A stretch of 64,000 bases of DNA from Stieleria magnilauensis (GTDB taxonomy: Bacteria > Planctomycetota > Planctomycetia > Pirellulales > Pirellulaceae), in contig CP036432.1 of NCBI GenBank assembly GCA_007753675.1, positions 2,020,394-2,084,393 of the forward strand, read 5' to 3'. Position 1 is the first letter of the stretch. Every line of letters starts with the position of its first letter. Of this stretch, positions 1 through 7,086 are shown in pieces. Under the pieces are notes generated by a model that saw nothing but the letters and a program-made list of their open reading frames with translations, ran no database searches and was not told where the DNA came from. Position numbers and translations under genes: made by a program.

Positions 1-1107
1 CGATCCGGCTCGGCGGCCCGCTCAAGTTCATTCGTTTTCTCTGAAAACGACGCCACGAACGACGTGAACGAAACGCTGGAATCGGTGCTCCAGTCGGATG
101 CCTCCGATCAAGACGCCGCCGAAGTCCCTCAACAGACCCGGCCGTCGGCAGATCGATTCGTCGAATTGCCACCCCGCGTCGACAGCCAAACTGAAACCGT
201 CATCGACCCATCGGCCGGCTCGGTCGAACGCATCGAGTTTCCCAGCGCGGTCGCTATCGCACTTTCCGACGCGGCAACGGACGATACGCGAAACCTGATC
301 AATCAACAGACCGGAAATCCGATCGCACAACTGATCCGAACCGGCCCCGCCACGGTGCTCCGCTGGTCAGACAACGCCGCTCGAGACGGCCTGTCACAGA
401 AACTGTTGCATGGGCGACTGGTGCTCTCCGACGGACAATCCGTCTACCTGCGACCGTCGATCGAGTCCGATCCCTATCCGTTTTCGCTGGATCCGCGCCG
501 ATGGCGCCCCAGTTGGCCACTCGGCGCCCCGCTGCCGGCCGACGTGTCGCGATTGGAAATCGAGCTGTCCGCCCCCGATTCGATCGACTTGGCTTGGCAC
601 ACCCCCTTCGATCCGGAACACCCCCACCACGGTTCGGCGATCGCGATCTTGACACCGACCGACGGAGAGACGGTCGCAATTGCTGTCAAACTGGACATCG
701 ATTGCTCGCGCAAGCTTTCTTGCCGGATGCAGTTCGGCGGCCGATTAGATCCCTCGCTGCCCTGGGTTTCGCTCAGCCGAGAGAGCTTTGCCGCCGAAAA
801 CGCGTTGTGGACCGAAAATCACCGCAAACTGGTGATGCAACGCGGGATGTACAAACAAAGCTACAGTTCGGCCAACCAGATGGATCGCCAAATGATGCGG
901 ACACGTGGGCAGAGGATCGAAGCCGACCTCGAGCGTGCGGAGGCGGTTTTAGAGCGGTTGACGCTGCTCGGCGAGCTGGCGGTCAGAATCGAGCAGCATG
1001 TCAAATTGCATCTGCATGCACTCGTCCAATGGCCCGATGCCCCCCAGACACTTCTCCGCACGACAAGCCAAGACACGCCCAGCCAAGACACAGCCCCCGA
1101 AGAATAA
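1..1107 (+). CDS. Unknown protein, 5' end outside the window
   Basis: The reading frame is open from the first base of the window, so the gene starts upstream; an internal GTG at 64 is the first possible start inside the window but there is no reason to prefer it. The visible part is about 368 residues. It has a low-complexity acidic N-terminal part, a middle beta-rich-looking part with many prolines (around codons 150-240 of the open frame), a Glu/Arg/Leu-rich stretch near residues 300-345 that should form a helix or short coiled coil, and a C-terminal tail containing the near-repeat TTSQDTPSQDTAPEE. I do not recognise a family. It ends 139 bp before a small lipoprotein gene on the same strand and may be in one unit with it. 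Codon use looks like that of the neighbouring genes, which supports it being real. Confidence 0.7.
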   Translation, partial: RSGSAARSSSFVFSENDATNDVNETLESVLQSDASDQDAAEVPQQTRPSADRFVELPPRVDSQTETVIDPSAGSVERIEFPSAVAIALSDAATDDTRNLINQQTGNPIAQLIRTGPATVLRWSDNAARDGLSQKLLHGRLVLSDGQSVYLRPSIESDPYPFSLDPRRWRPSWPLGAPLPADVSRLEIELSAPDSIDLAWHTPFDPEHPHHGSAIAILTPTDGETVAIAVKLDIDCSRKLSCRMQFGGRLDPSLPWVSLSRESFAAENALWTENHRKLVMQRGMYKQSYSSANQMDRQMMRTRGQRIEADLERAEAVLERLTLLGELAVRIEQHVKLHLHALVQWPDAPQTLLRTTSQDTPSQDTAPEE

Positions 1108-1246
1108 GTGTGCCACGCCCACGATTTCGACAATTTCTGCATGCCCGGTTAATCTTTGCCGGTTATTCATCCGATACCGGTTGTGACGGGATTCGAATTC
1201 ATTCGACGGCCCCGGTACGTGACGATTCAAACAAGGCATGGAAGCC

Positions 1247-1486
1247 ATGAGCCGAAAATCGACATCTGGACGCATCACACGAGCTACCGCTATCGCCCTC
1301 TTTGCAGGCACCTGCCTGATCGGCGCGAGCGGATGCCAAGTGGGCATTAATGGGCAGACATTGCCGAGTCCTTACTACTTGCAGGACGACGTGCAGTATT
1401 TCCCGAGCGGGCCAGAGTTCAAACTCTCCCGTGAAGCGGCGGCCCTCAAAGCTGCTCGAGCCCAAGAAAAACAGTCTCGCAACTGA
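1247..1486 (+). CDS. Small putative lipoprotein, about 79 aa
   Basis: The product has a basic N-terminus, a hydrophobic stretch and then LIGASGC at residues 24-30, which fits a lipobox with Cys30 as the modified residue. The mature peptide is only about 50 residues and contains a Pro/Tyr-rich section (SPYYLQDDVQYFP) and a charged Ala/Lys/Glu tail. I chose the ATG at 1247; an in-frame ATG three codons earlier (1238) would only add MEA. Small lipoproteins of this kind, with a YYLQDDVQYF-like core, are from memory a planctomycete-restricted family of unknown function. It would sit on the inner face of the outer membrane or the outer face of the cytoplasmic membrane. Confidence 0.75.
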   Translation: MSRKSTSGRITRATAIALFAGTCLIGASGCQVGINGQTLPSPYYLQDDVQYFPSGPEFKLSREAAALKAARAQEKQSRN

Positions 1487-1659
1487 GCAAGCCTGAGCGA
1501 TTGCCGGCTGCGTTGCGTGGCTGCGGCTCATCGTTGACGCAGTTCCGCATCACCGAGCTGAAATGCTGCGCGAGTGTTCCCGCTCGTGCTCTGGAATTCC
1601 ATCTTGGGGTTGCGTTTGCCGAGCGGAAAAGGGGTCAGGCTGCAACTTGCGGAACAATC

Positions 1660-1680
1660 AAATGACCACTGAGCCCACCG
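1660..1680 (+). repeat. Dispersed 21-bp repeat, copy 1
   Basis: An exact 21-bp match to 58966-58986, starting AAATGACCACTGAGCC. It directly abuts the palindrome at 1679-1741, so the two may be parts of one dispersed element. Confidence 0.7.
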
Positions 1681-1741
1681 CTGGCAGCGCGACCCCACGG
1701 ATCTCATGCACCCTGTCATCCGTGGGTTCGCGCTGCCAGCG
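1679..1741. repeat. Long inverted repeat (24-bp arms, one mismatch)
   Basis: The arms 1679-1702 and 1718-1741 are complementary at 23 of 24 positions around a 15-nt loop. There is no T-run after it, and it lies 190 bp past the upstream stop codon, so a dispersed palindromic element is more likely than an intrinsic terminator. Confidence 0.75.
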
Positions 1742-1847
1742 CTCAACAGGATTGGTGAGCCGCCGGCCGTAGGGCGCTGGCCGTAGGACCTCGGGCATGG
1801 CGCCAGCCCCGGCCGTTTCGATGCGTTTCAGCGGCCGTAGACGATTT

Positions 1848-2102
1848 TCAGGCGAGCTTTCCGATCGCCTCGGCGACCAACGCTGGGTCGTCTTTTTCCC
1901 GCAGATGTTCGATCTGCTCGGCCGGCAATCCGGCCTTCTCCAGATGGCTGATCAGCCGTTTCCAGACGGTTTCTCGCTTCTTGCCTTGGCTCAGGTACAG
2001 CTCGCTGACCGCTTCTTGAGCCTTTTGGATCCCGATCGAATCCCGGTTTTGGTAGTAATTCTTGATAATTCGTTCTTGATAGGGCGAACGGTGGTCGCTC
2101 AT
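1848..2102 (-). CDS. Small conserved hypothetical protein, 84 aa
   Basis: A short, charged, probably all-helical protein beginning MSDHRSPYQERIIKNYYQN. The sequence has the amino-acid balance of a real soluble protein (high Glu, Lys, Gln and Leu), and the N-terminal half (YQERIIKNYYQNRDSI) followed by a Lys/Arg-rich KKRETVWKRL segment hints at nucleic-acid or ribosome contact, but this is only an inference. I recall similar short proteins in other planctomycetes without an assigned function. It stands alone: the upstream gene is on the other strand and about 240 bp away. Confidence 0.7.
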   Translation of the reverse strand: MSDHRSPYQERIIKNYYQNRDSIGIQKAQEAVSELYLSQGKKRETVWKRLISHLEKAGLPAEQIEHLREKDDPALVAEAIGKLA

Positions 2103-2341
2103 ATTCAGTTTCCGAATGGAAAGGTGTGGTCGAATGTCATGGGCCGGTCAAGACGGTTATCGGCCGGGCGGTTCGGTCCCTATAGTAGGCGTTTCCGAGT
2201 AAGCTTTATACGGCTAAATCGGCGTCAGGAAACCCGTCAATTCTGACCACCGTCGAAATCGGGCGATGAGCGAAACGCGCCCGCGGGCGGCTCACGCCGA
2301 TCCCACGGCGATTGGTCCATTGCCCTAAGGAATCAGAAAGT

Positions 2342-2770
2342 ATGTTGGCTTGCCGAGGCGTCCGCGGTGCGACAACGGTCCAAGCGGATGATCGTGACGA
2401 AATCTTGCTCGCAACGAGACAGTTGCTGGCGCTGATGATTCGCCAAAACGGGATCGACACGGCGGACCTGGCCAGCGCCTACTTCACCGTGACCAAAGAC
2501 CTGTCGGCGGAATTCCCCGCGTTGGCCGCGCGCCAACTCGGTTGGCTGGAAGTCCCGTTGTTGTGCGGATACGAAATCACCGTCGAAAAATCGTTGCCAC
2601 GCTGCATTCGCGTGTTGCTGCACTGGAACACCGAGAAATCACAGTCCGAGATCCAGCACTTTTACTTGCACGACGCGGTAAAATTGCGGCCCGATCTGTC
2701 GGAGCTTCCGCCCGTGGATTTTGACGAGCTGGAACAATGGATCCAGTCCCAACTGTCTTCCACCCCCTAG
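2342..2770 (+). CDS. aroH: Chorismate mutase, AroH type
   Basis: Chorismate mutase converts chorismate to prephenate, the first step towards phenylalanine and tyrosine; this is the monofunctional, trimeric AroH fold found in Bacillus subtilis. The 142-residue product begins [13 protein letters not shown], the family's N-terminal signature. It aligns almost residue for residue with the Bacillus enzyme: the active-site residues correspond to Arg8 (Bacillus Arg7), Cys75, Glu78, Arg90 and Tyr108, all present here. I chose the ATG at 2342 because it places this signature right at the N-terminus; a longer in-frame start at 2312 would add ten unlikely residues. The 3' end overlaps the next gene by 34 bp in another frame, which suggests coupled translation. 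Confidence 0.93.
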   Translation: MLACRGVRGATTVQADDRDEILLATRQLLALMIRQNGIDTADLASAYFTVTKDLSAEFPALAARQLGWLEVPLLCGYEITVEKSLPRCIRVLLHWNTEKSQSEIQHFYLHDAVKLRPDLSELPPVDFDELEQWIQSQLSSTP

Positions 2771-3801
2771 ATCGCTGCACGAGTTTCAAAGCCTTGGCCA
2801 AGAAATCCAACGTCCGATTTCACCCTGCGGTCGATTTGAGCGTGATTCACGCCTCGTTCGTCGTCGCCACCGGTGGCGTCTGCAGCGACCAGCGGACCGA
2901 ATCGGCACTGAGCGGTCCGACCAGCGAAATCAACACCCGGCTGGTTTCGGCGCTGGCCGACGTCCGAGCGTTCTGGTCGGCACTGTTCGCCTCGGTTGCC
3001 GCCGGGCGGACCGCCCGGCAGTCCTGTCCGCCGGCCCTGGTCGCCGCCGGCTGCAGCGAACTTCAAATCGACCAGACCGCCGCGGCGCTGGGAACCCAAC
3101 TCGACCAATGCCGGATCGCTTACCAACAACGTTTTCCCAAGCTGGAACAACAGCTCGGCCTGCGTGCCGGTCCCCTGAAAGATCGCTGGCAAACCTATGG
3201 TCCGGGCCTGTTGATCGAAACGGCGCGACAGATCTGGGGGTCGGCGCCGCCGGAGAAATGGTGGCCCGAGAACGTCGATTGTCTGTTGGTCCAACCGGTC
3301 CGCGGCGGCGATGGCGGGTTTGACTCGGGCCAATGCCGCGTCTGGATCGAAGCGATGTTGACCGACGCCGATCCCGCCGTGAGCGAGATCTTTCGATTGG
3401 CATTCTGGGTCACACAAGTCGCCGTGGGTCGGCACTTGGCGGCAACACTGGGACAGGGCGAAACCCCCAGCCACCCCGAAGACTTCGGCTCGGGAACTCA
3501 CCGCCGCACCACGTTGCCCTGGGATCTCGGCTGCGTGCCGGTCGTGTTGACCGCCGGGGCGAATCTGGAATTGTTCCGCGCCGATCCCCTGCCGGTCCAG
3601 ACCGCTGTGGCGTTGTGGCGGCTCGGCGACGAGTCGGTCGGCAAGATCGTCGCCAACTGGTGGGACCAATGGAAAGACGCCGGCGCGGCGATGCCGGTCG
3701 CCTTGTTAGCCCTCGATCGCATGCTCGCCCCGCTTCGCAAACGGTCCGAAACCGCACGATCGGCGGGACAAGACGACTTTGCCGACCACGAACTGGACTA
3801 A
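2737..3801 (+). CDS. Unknown protein following aroH
   Basis: About 354 residues if translation begins at the ATG at 2737, inside the end of aroH; a TTG at 2794, just after the aroH stop, would also work and gives 335 residues. The protein seems soluble and helical, with conserved-looking islands such as [21 protein letters not shown] and [15 protein letters not shown], but I cannot place it in a family. The tight junction with aroH points to one transcript. Its stop overlaps by four bases with the stop region of the convergent membrane-protein gene. No catalytic motif could be recognised, so no function is proposed. Confidence 0.65.
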   Translation: MDPVPTVFHPLDRCTSFKALAKKSNVRFHPAVDLSVIHASFVVATGGVCSDQRTESALSGPTSEINTRLVSALADVRAFWSALFASVAAGRTARQSCPPALVAAGCSELQIDQTAAALGTQLDQCRIAYQQRFPKLEQQLGLRAGPLKDRWQTYGPGLLIETARQIWGSAPPEKWWPENVDCLLVQPVRGGDGGFDSGQCRVWIEAMLTDADPAVSEIFRLAFWVTQVAVGRHLAATLGQGETPSHPEDFGSGTHRRTTLPWDLGCVPVVLTAGANLELFRADPLPVQTAVALWRLGDESVGKIVANWWDQWKDAGAAMPVALLALDRMLAPLRKRSETARSAGQDDFADHELD

Positions 3802-4577
3802 TTGGGACCGCTGTCGTCGCCGATCTTGACCTTGATCGATCCCAGCATTCGCGTCATTTGGTCTTCTTTCTTTCCGACGAACAGAATGTTGTCCAGCACG
3901 ATCGCCCGCTTCTCCGTCGTCGGGTGCAGAATCAATCGCCCCGCCCCCAACAACATGTATTCAAACACGTCGTTGATCTCTTTGTCGACACGCAAGTTCG
4001 GAGCCGGATAGCGTTTCAAATCGCTCAGCAAACCGTGGTGATGCAGCAGTTCGTTGTTGGACAATTCCCAATAGTTGAATTTGGTGCTGACAAAGACCGC
4101 GATGTACATCAACGTCATACCGATCGTCGTGCACAGAAAGAACGTCGTGTTGGCGACCGGACGGATCCGCTTGATCCAATCCCCCACCGCAGGCAATAAA
4201 TCGGGGCGGGTGAGAAATAGCATCCACACTCCCATCGCGACCGTGGTCACGATAAACACCAGCGTTAGCGACGTCGCCCTGGGAAAATCAAAGACGATGA
4301 TGAACAAGTTGGCCATCATCACACACAGGAAAATCCCTGTCATCACAACCGGGACGGTCTCGCTCGGATCGGCAATCGAGTGACCGCCAGCCCACAACAC
4401 CAACGTCGCAAGGGTCGAGATGATCAACGTCGGGTACATGAAAATGAACTTGGGATACGGCACCAGATAGATCCGCTTTTTCTGCGATCCACCCGATCCA
4501 TGCGAATGCACATGGGCATGCCCGTGCTGCTCGTTTCCCTGGGCTTCGTCCCCGTCATGCTGCTCAGCTTCTGTCAT
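3798..4577 (-). CDS. Membrane protein with His-rich N-terminus
   Basis: A 259-residue protein. The first 35 residues are polar and rich in His, Gly and acidic residues (QHGHAHVHSHGSGG), then four hydrophobic stretches follow: about residues 47-65 (IFMYPTLIISTLATLVLW), 75-95, 102-120 and 145-165. The last 90 residues are soluble and end with ILFVGKKEDQMTRMLGSIKVKI. From memory this architecture is a planctomycete-specific family of unknown role. The His-rich leader could bind metal ions, but nothing else supports that. It is convergent with the preceding gene and divergent from ndk. Confidence 0.8.
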   Translation of the reverse strand: MTEAEQHDGDEAQGNEQHGHAHVHSHGSGGSQKKRIYLVPYPKFIFMYPTLIISTLATLVLWAGGHSIADPSETVPVVMTGIFLCVMMANLFIIVFDFPRATSLTLVFIVTTVAMGVWMLFLTRPDLLPAVGDWIKRIRPVANTTFFLCTTIGMTLMYIAVFVSTKFNYWELSNNELLHHHGLLSDLKRYPAPNLRVDKEINDVFEYMLLGAGRLILHPTTEKRAIVLDNILFVGKKEDQMTRMLGSIKVKIGDDSGPN

Positions 4578-4874
4578 CGTGTCGCCTTTTTGAGATTCTT
4601 ACTTCCGATGTCGATCCAACTACAGGCCCGGGCACCAATCGATGCCCCGCTCGGGCGCGCGACACGCCGACAATCAATTCCCTCGGTCGCGCCGTTGCCA
4701 CGGTCGGGTCGGGACGCTGAAATCTATCAGGTCCGAACCTTGCACTTAATACCCGCTTCGCGCAACCGCGACAGAAGCTGATAATTCGTGCCGAAATCGT
4801 TTCGACACGGCCCCGCACAAAGTCCTAGGCGGCTGCCGCAAACATCCGAAAGGCTTGAGTGGAGTTTATTTTTG
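4578..4874. other. Divergent intergenic region, nothing recognised
   Basis: About 300 bp between the minus-strand membrane protein and ndk. I see no small gene, repeat or clear sigma-70 promoter; a GGAG at 4861-4864 is a plausible ribosome binding site for ndk. Confidence 0.4.
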
Positions 4875-5345
4875 ATGAGTGATCTGATGCAACGCACCCT
4901 CGTTCTTCTCAAACCCGACGCGGTCCAGCGGCGATTGATGGGACAATTGATCGCGCGATTCGAAGCCAAAGGCTTGAACATCGTTGCAATGAAGATGCTG
5001 AAAGTGACGCCGGAAATGGCGAAAAAGCACTACGCCGAACACGTCGATAAACCGTTTTACCCGAGCCTGGAAGCGTTCATCACCTCGGCCCCGATCGTCG
5101 CCATGGCGATCGATGGACTCGACGTCATCAAAGTCGTTCGCGACATGCTGGGCGCCACCAGCGGGCTCAACGCCGCCGCCGGCACCATTCGCGGCGATTT
5201 CAGCAGCAGCCGGCAAATGAACCTGGTCCACGCCAGCGACGGTGCCGAAGCGGCCAAACGAGAGCTGGGCATCTACTTCGACGACAGCGAGATCTGCCGC
5301 TATGAACCCGTCCTGACGCCCTTCCTGCGCGCCGGCGACGAATAA
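4875..5345 (+). CDS. ndk: Nucleoside diphosphate kinase
   Basis: Ndk transfers the gamma phosphate of ATP to nucleoside diphosphates through a phosphohistidine. The 156-residue product has RTLVLLKPDAVQRRLMG near the N-terminus, GTIRGDF at 103-109, and the active-site segment NLVHASDG with catalytic His119. Length is slightly above the usual 140-150 residues. The ATG at 4875 is preceded by GGAG at 4861-4864; the next ATG at 4887 (MQRTLV) is the alternative and would fit the common family start better, but its upstream sequence is poorer. The frame remains open to 4788 with no good start there. It is followed by three hairpins and then the convergent lexA gene. Confidence 0.96.
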   Translation: MSDLMQRTLVLLKPDAVQRRLMGQLIARFEAKGLNIVAMKMLKVTPEMAKKHYAEHVDKPFYPSLEAFITSAPIVAMAIDGLDVIKVVRDMLGATSGLNAAAGTIRGDFSSSRQMNLVHASDGAEAAKRELGIYFDDSEICRYEPVLTPFLRAGDE

Positions 5346-5351
5346 CGAAAC

Positions 5352-5374
5352 CGCGTGGCATCGAGAACCACGCG
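5352..5374 (+). terminator. Hairpin just after ndk
   Basis: CGCGTGG at 5352-5358 pairs with CCACGCG at 5368-5374 around a 9-nt loop, six bases after the ndk stop. There is no U-tract, so it may end transcription only weakly or protect the 3' end. Confidence 0.45.
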
Positions 5375-5381
5375 TAAAGAA

Positions 5382-5403
5382 TCACGCCCGCTGCGAGGCG
5401 TGA
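5382..5403. terminator. Second hairpin of the ndk-lexA junction
   Basis: TCACGCC at 5382-5388 pairs with GGCGTGA at 5397-5403 around an 8-nt loop. It follows the first hairpin by seven bases. Confidence 0.4.
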
Positions 5404-5444
5404 CGTCACCCTGCCTGATTGGGCATTGGATCGACACATCGTTC

Positions 5445-5469
5445 GTCACCCTCCCAATGGGAGGGTGAC
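5445..5469. terminator. Perfect 11-bp stem hairpin between ndk and lexA
   Basis: GTCACCCTCCC at 5445-5455 and GGGAGGGTGAC at 5459-5469 form an 11-bp stem with a 3-nt loop. It lies about 115 bp past the lexA stop and 100 bp past the ndk stop, so it could serve both convergent genes; it may equally be a dispersed palindrome. Confidence 0.5.
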
Positions 5470-5585
5470 TTCACTCAATGACGATTCCACGGCTTAACTT
5501 GCTGCCTATGGAGTCGAACGCAGCGAGGGAGGGTCAATAAGCCGGCACCGAACAGGCCGCCTTGAACAAGCGCCCCAGCGGCTGC

Positions 5586-6188
5586 CTACAGCACGTTCCG
5601 CACGACGCCCACGGCGACGCCGACAACCTTGGCGTCGTCGACATACAACGGCGACATCTCCGCGTTGGCCGGTTGCAGCCGAATGCGGCCCTCTTCCGGG
5701 AACCAAAACTTCAGCGTCGAGTCTCCGCTGGGAAGCTCCGCCACCACCATCTGGCCCGGTTCAGCCGATTCCTGCTTTTGAATGACGACAAAGTCGCCGT
5801 CTTGGATGTGCGCTTCGATCATCGAATCACCCGACACCTGCAGGATAAAACGGTCGTTCTGGCAGAACATCCCGCTGAAATCCATCGTGTCGCTCTGCTC
5901 AAATGCCAAGGCAGTCGTTCCGGCGGCAACCATCCCGGCCATCGGAAGACTGTGATTTTGACGATCGAGCTTTTCGGTCAATTCGATCGCCCGCGACTTG
6001 TTGGGGCTGCGGTGGATCAATCCCTTTCGCTCCAGCGCACGCAAATGACACATCACCCCGTTGGGGCTCTTGATGCCAAATGCCTCGCCGATCTCACGAA
6101 CCGTTGGTCCATAGCCCCGGTTGAGAATTAACTCTCGAATCAACTCGTATACCCGCCGTTGGCGGTCGGTGAGTTGCTTGGTCCCCAT
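5586..6188 (-). CDS. lexA: LexA repressor, SOS regulator
   Basis: LexA represses DNA-damage genes and cleaves itself when RecA filaments form. From the ATG at 6188 the product is 200 residues (family usually 200-240). Residues 1-65 are the winged-helix DNA-binding domain (QLTDRQRRVYELIRELI, then TVREIGEAFGIKSPNGVMCH). The cleavage site is Ala89-Gly90 in MVAAGTT, and the catalytic dyad is Ser122 (SGDSM) and Lys160 (STLKFW), all intact. The frame extends 26 codons further upstream, but MGTKQLTDRQ is the canonical start. A TATACT sequence at 6296-6291 on the minus strand is a possible -10 element, and an inverted GATTAG/CTAATC pair further upstream is an operator candidate. The gene is divergent from dnaA. 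Confidence 0.96.
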   Translation of the reverse strand: MGTKQLTDRQRRVYELIRELILNRGYGPTVREIGEAFGIKSPNGVMCHLRALERKGLIHRSPNKSRAIELTEKLDRQNHSLPMAGMVAAGTTALAFEQSDTMDFSGMFCQNDRFILQVSGDSMIEAHIQDGDFVVIQKQESAEPGQMVVAELPSGDSTLKFWFPEEGRIRLQPANAEMSPLYVDDAKVVGVAVGVVRNVL

Positions 6189-6290
6189 TAGCCTTCTCAG
6201 TAAACGGTGTGATGTCGTCGCAGTGACAACATGAACAGTGTATGTGGTCCATTTGCCAAAGTCCATGAAACCCGAACACGGGCCAGATGG

Positions 6291-6296
6291 AGTATA
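6291..6296 (-). promoter_or_regulatory. Possible lexA -10 element
   Basis: TATACT read on the minus strand, about 105 bp before the lexA ATG. No convincing -35 hexamer is seen at the right distance. Confidence 0.3.
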
Positions 6297-6344
6297 GCAG
6301 GACCCCCGGCATTAAATCGTGCGGAATTGAACCGGTGCCAAAAT

Positions 6345-6382
6345 GATTAGGAGCACATCTGTCCAATACCGTAGTGCTAATC
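6345..6382. promoter_or_regulatory. Inverted GATTAG/CTAATC pair upstream of lexA
   Basis: GATTAG at 6345-6350 and CTAATC at 6377-6382 are perfectly complementary 6-bp arms separated by 26 bp. The longer arms GATTAGGAGCAC and GTAGTGCTAATC are only partly complementary. It might be an SOS operator, but the planctomycete LexA motif is not something I can confirm here. Confidence 0.25.
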
Positions 6383-6714
6383 GGCGTGCCGTTCGATTTC
6401 CCGACGCGTTGTCGCCACCGAACACAGATTTTCGTGGATCGGGCCGCATCGATCAGCCACCGTTGGTGCGGCCGGTTTTCGACTTCGACCGCCAGGCAAA
6501 CGCCACAAACCGCTGCACAGAAAGACTTTACAGACACACTTTCGTTGGCAGATGGGACTCACCCCCGCCGCGGGCGACACTTTTTCCACGCCCCGGAAAA
6601 CTCGCACAAAGCGGGCAGGTTTGACAACGGGCAAGTCCAGATTCGGACCATGCGACCGGGAATTATTGCCCCAGTCGAATGATCGTCCGGGTCGAAAAAA
6701 AAAGCATCCGCAAC

Positions 6715-6748
6715 TTGCTAGCAATCGGTTTGACTTGCGTGCTAGCAA
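6715..6748. promoter_or_regulatory. Two GCTAGC palindromes overlapping the dnaA promoter
   Basis: TTGCTAGCAA at 6715-6724 is a perfect 10-bp palindrome; GTGCTAGCAA at 6739-6748 repeats it, with centres 24 bp apart. The second lies in the spacer of the promoter at 6730-6757 and the first abuts the -35 element, a layout expected of a repressor operator. Confidence 0.35.
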
Positions 6749-6757
6749 ACATAGAAT
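6730..6757 (+). promoter_or_regulatory. Sigma-70-like promoter facing dnaA
   Basis: TTGACT at 6730-6735, a 16-bp spacer, then TAGAAT at 6752-6757. Transcription would begin near 6764, upstream of every plausible dnaA start codon. Confidence 0.45.
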
Positions 6758-7086
6758 CTCGCCCACTTGATGAACGCGACGTGAAGAAATCACGTCCCCA
6801 CACCAACGTGTCCGCAAACGCTGTGGACCGCACCACCGGGGGGGCCAGTTTCAACGTCGACGATTCAAGTCCCTCATCGATCCGGGAGGCTGAGATGCCA
6901 CCCAGCGGAGCTAGGTTGGCTGCTTTTCTTGCCAACGCTTTGGCTGCTTTTCCGGTTCGATGGATTCCCCAAGAACACACCAATCCGATCGACACAGCAC
7001 AACGATGCGTGGCCGCATGTCCGTGTCGTCTGGTTGGTTCCCGACTGATCCCGCGAACATCCATGATGGAGGACTGCGCTCCCGGT

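Larger units (their letters stand above)
1487..1847. other. 361-bp gap with a long hairpin
   Basis: No credible gene. It holds a strong imperfect palindrome (listed separately at 1679-1741), the left end of which belongs to a 21-bp sequence also present near 58.97 kb. A GC-rich stretch with a repeated GGCCGTAGG motif follows at about 1765-1830. Confidence 0.6.
6189..7086. other. Divergent lexA-dnaA intergenic region
   Basis: About 900 bp between the two start codons. I looked on both strands for the DnaA box TTATNCACA and found no good match and no cluster, so I cannot call an origin here. The region holds a sigma-70-like promoter facing dnaA (6730-6757), two GCTAGC-centred palindromes and the candidate lexA signals. 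The dnaA frame is open back to 6679, so part of this DNA may be coding if an upstream start is used. Confidence 0.5.

Noticed and set aside
2767-3669. 300-codon minus-strand frame opposite the gene after aroH
   Set aside because: Poor amino-acid balance and no start context. The plus-strand frame has better composition and close spacing to aroH.
6189-7086. Possible oriC between lexA and dnaA
   Set aside because: No TTATNCACA match or cluster on either strand and no A+T-rich run. Only the position next to dnaA suggests it.
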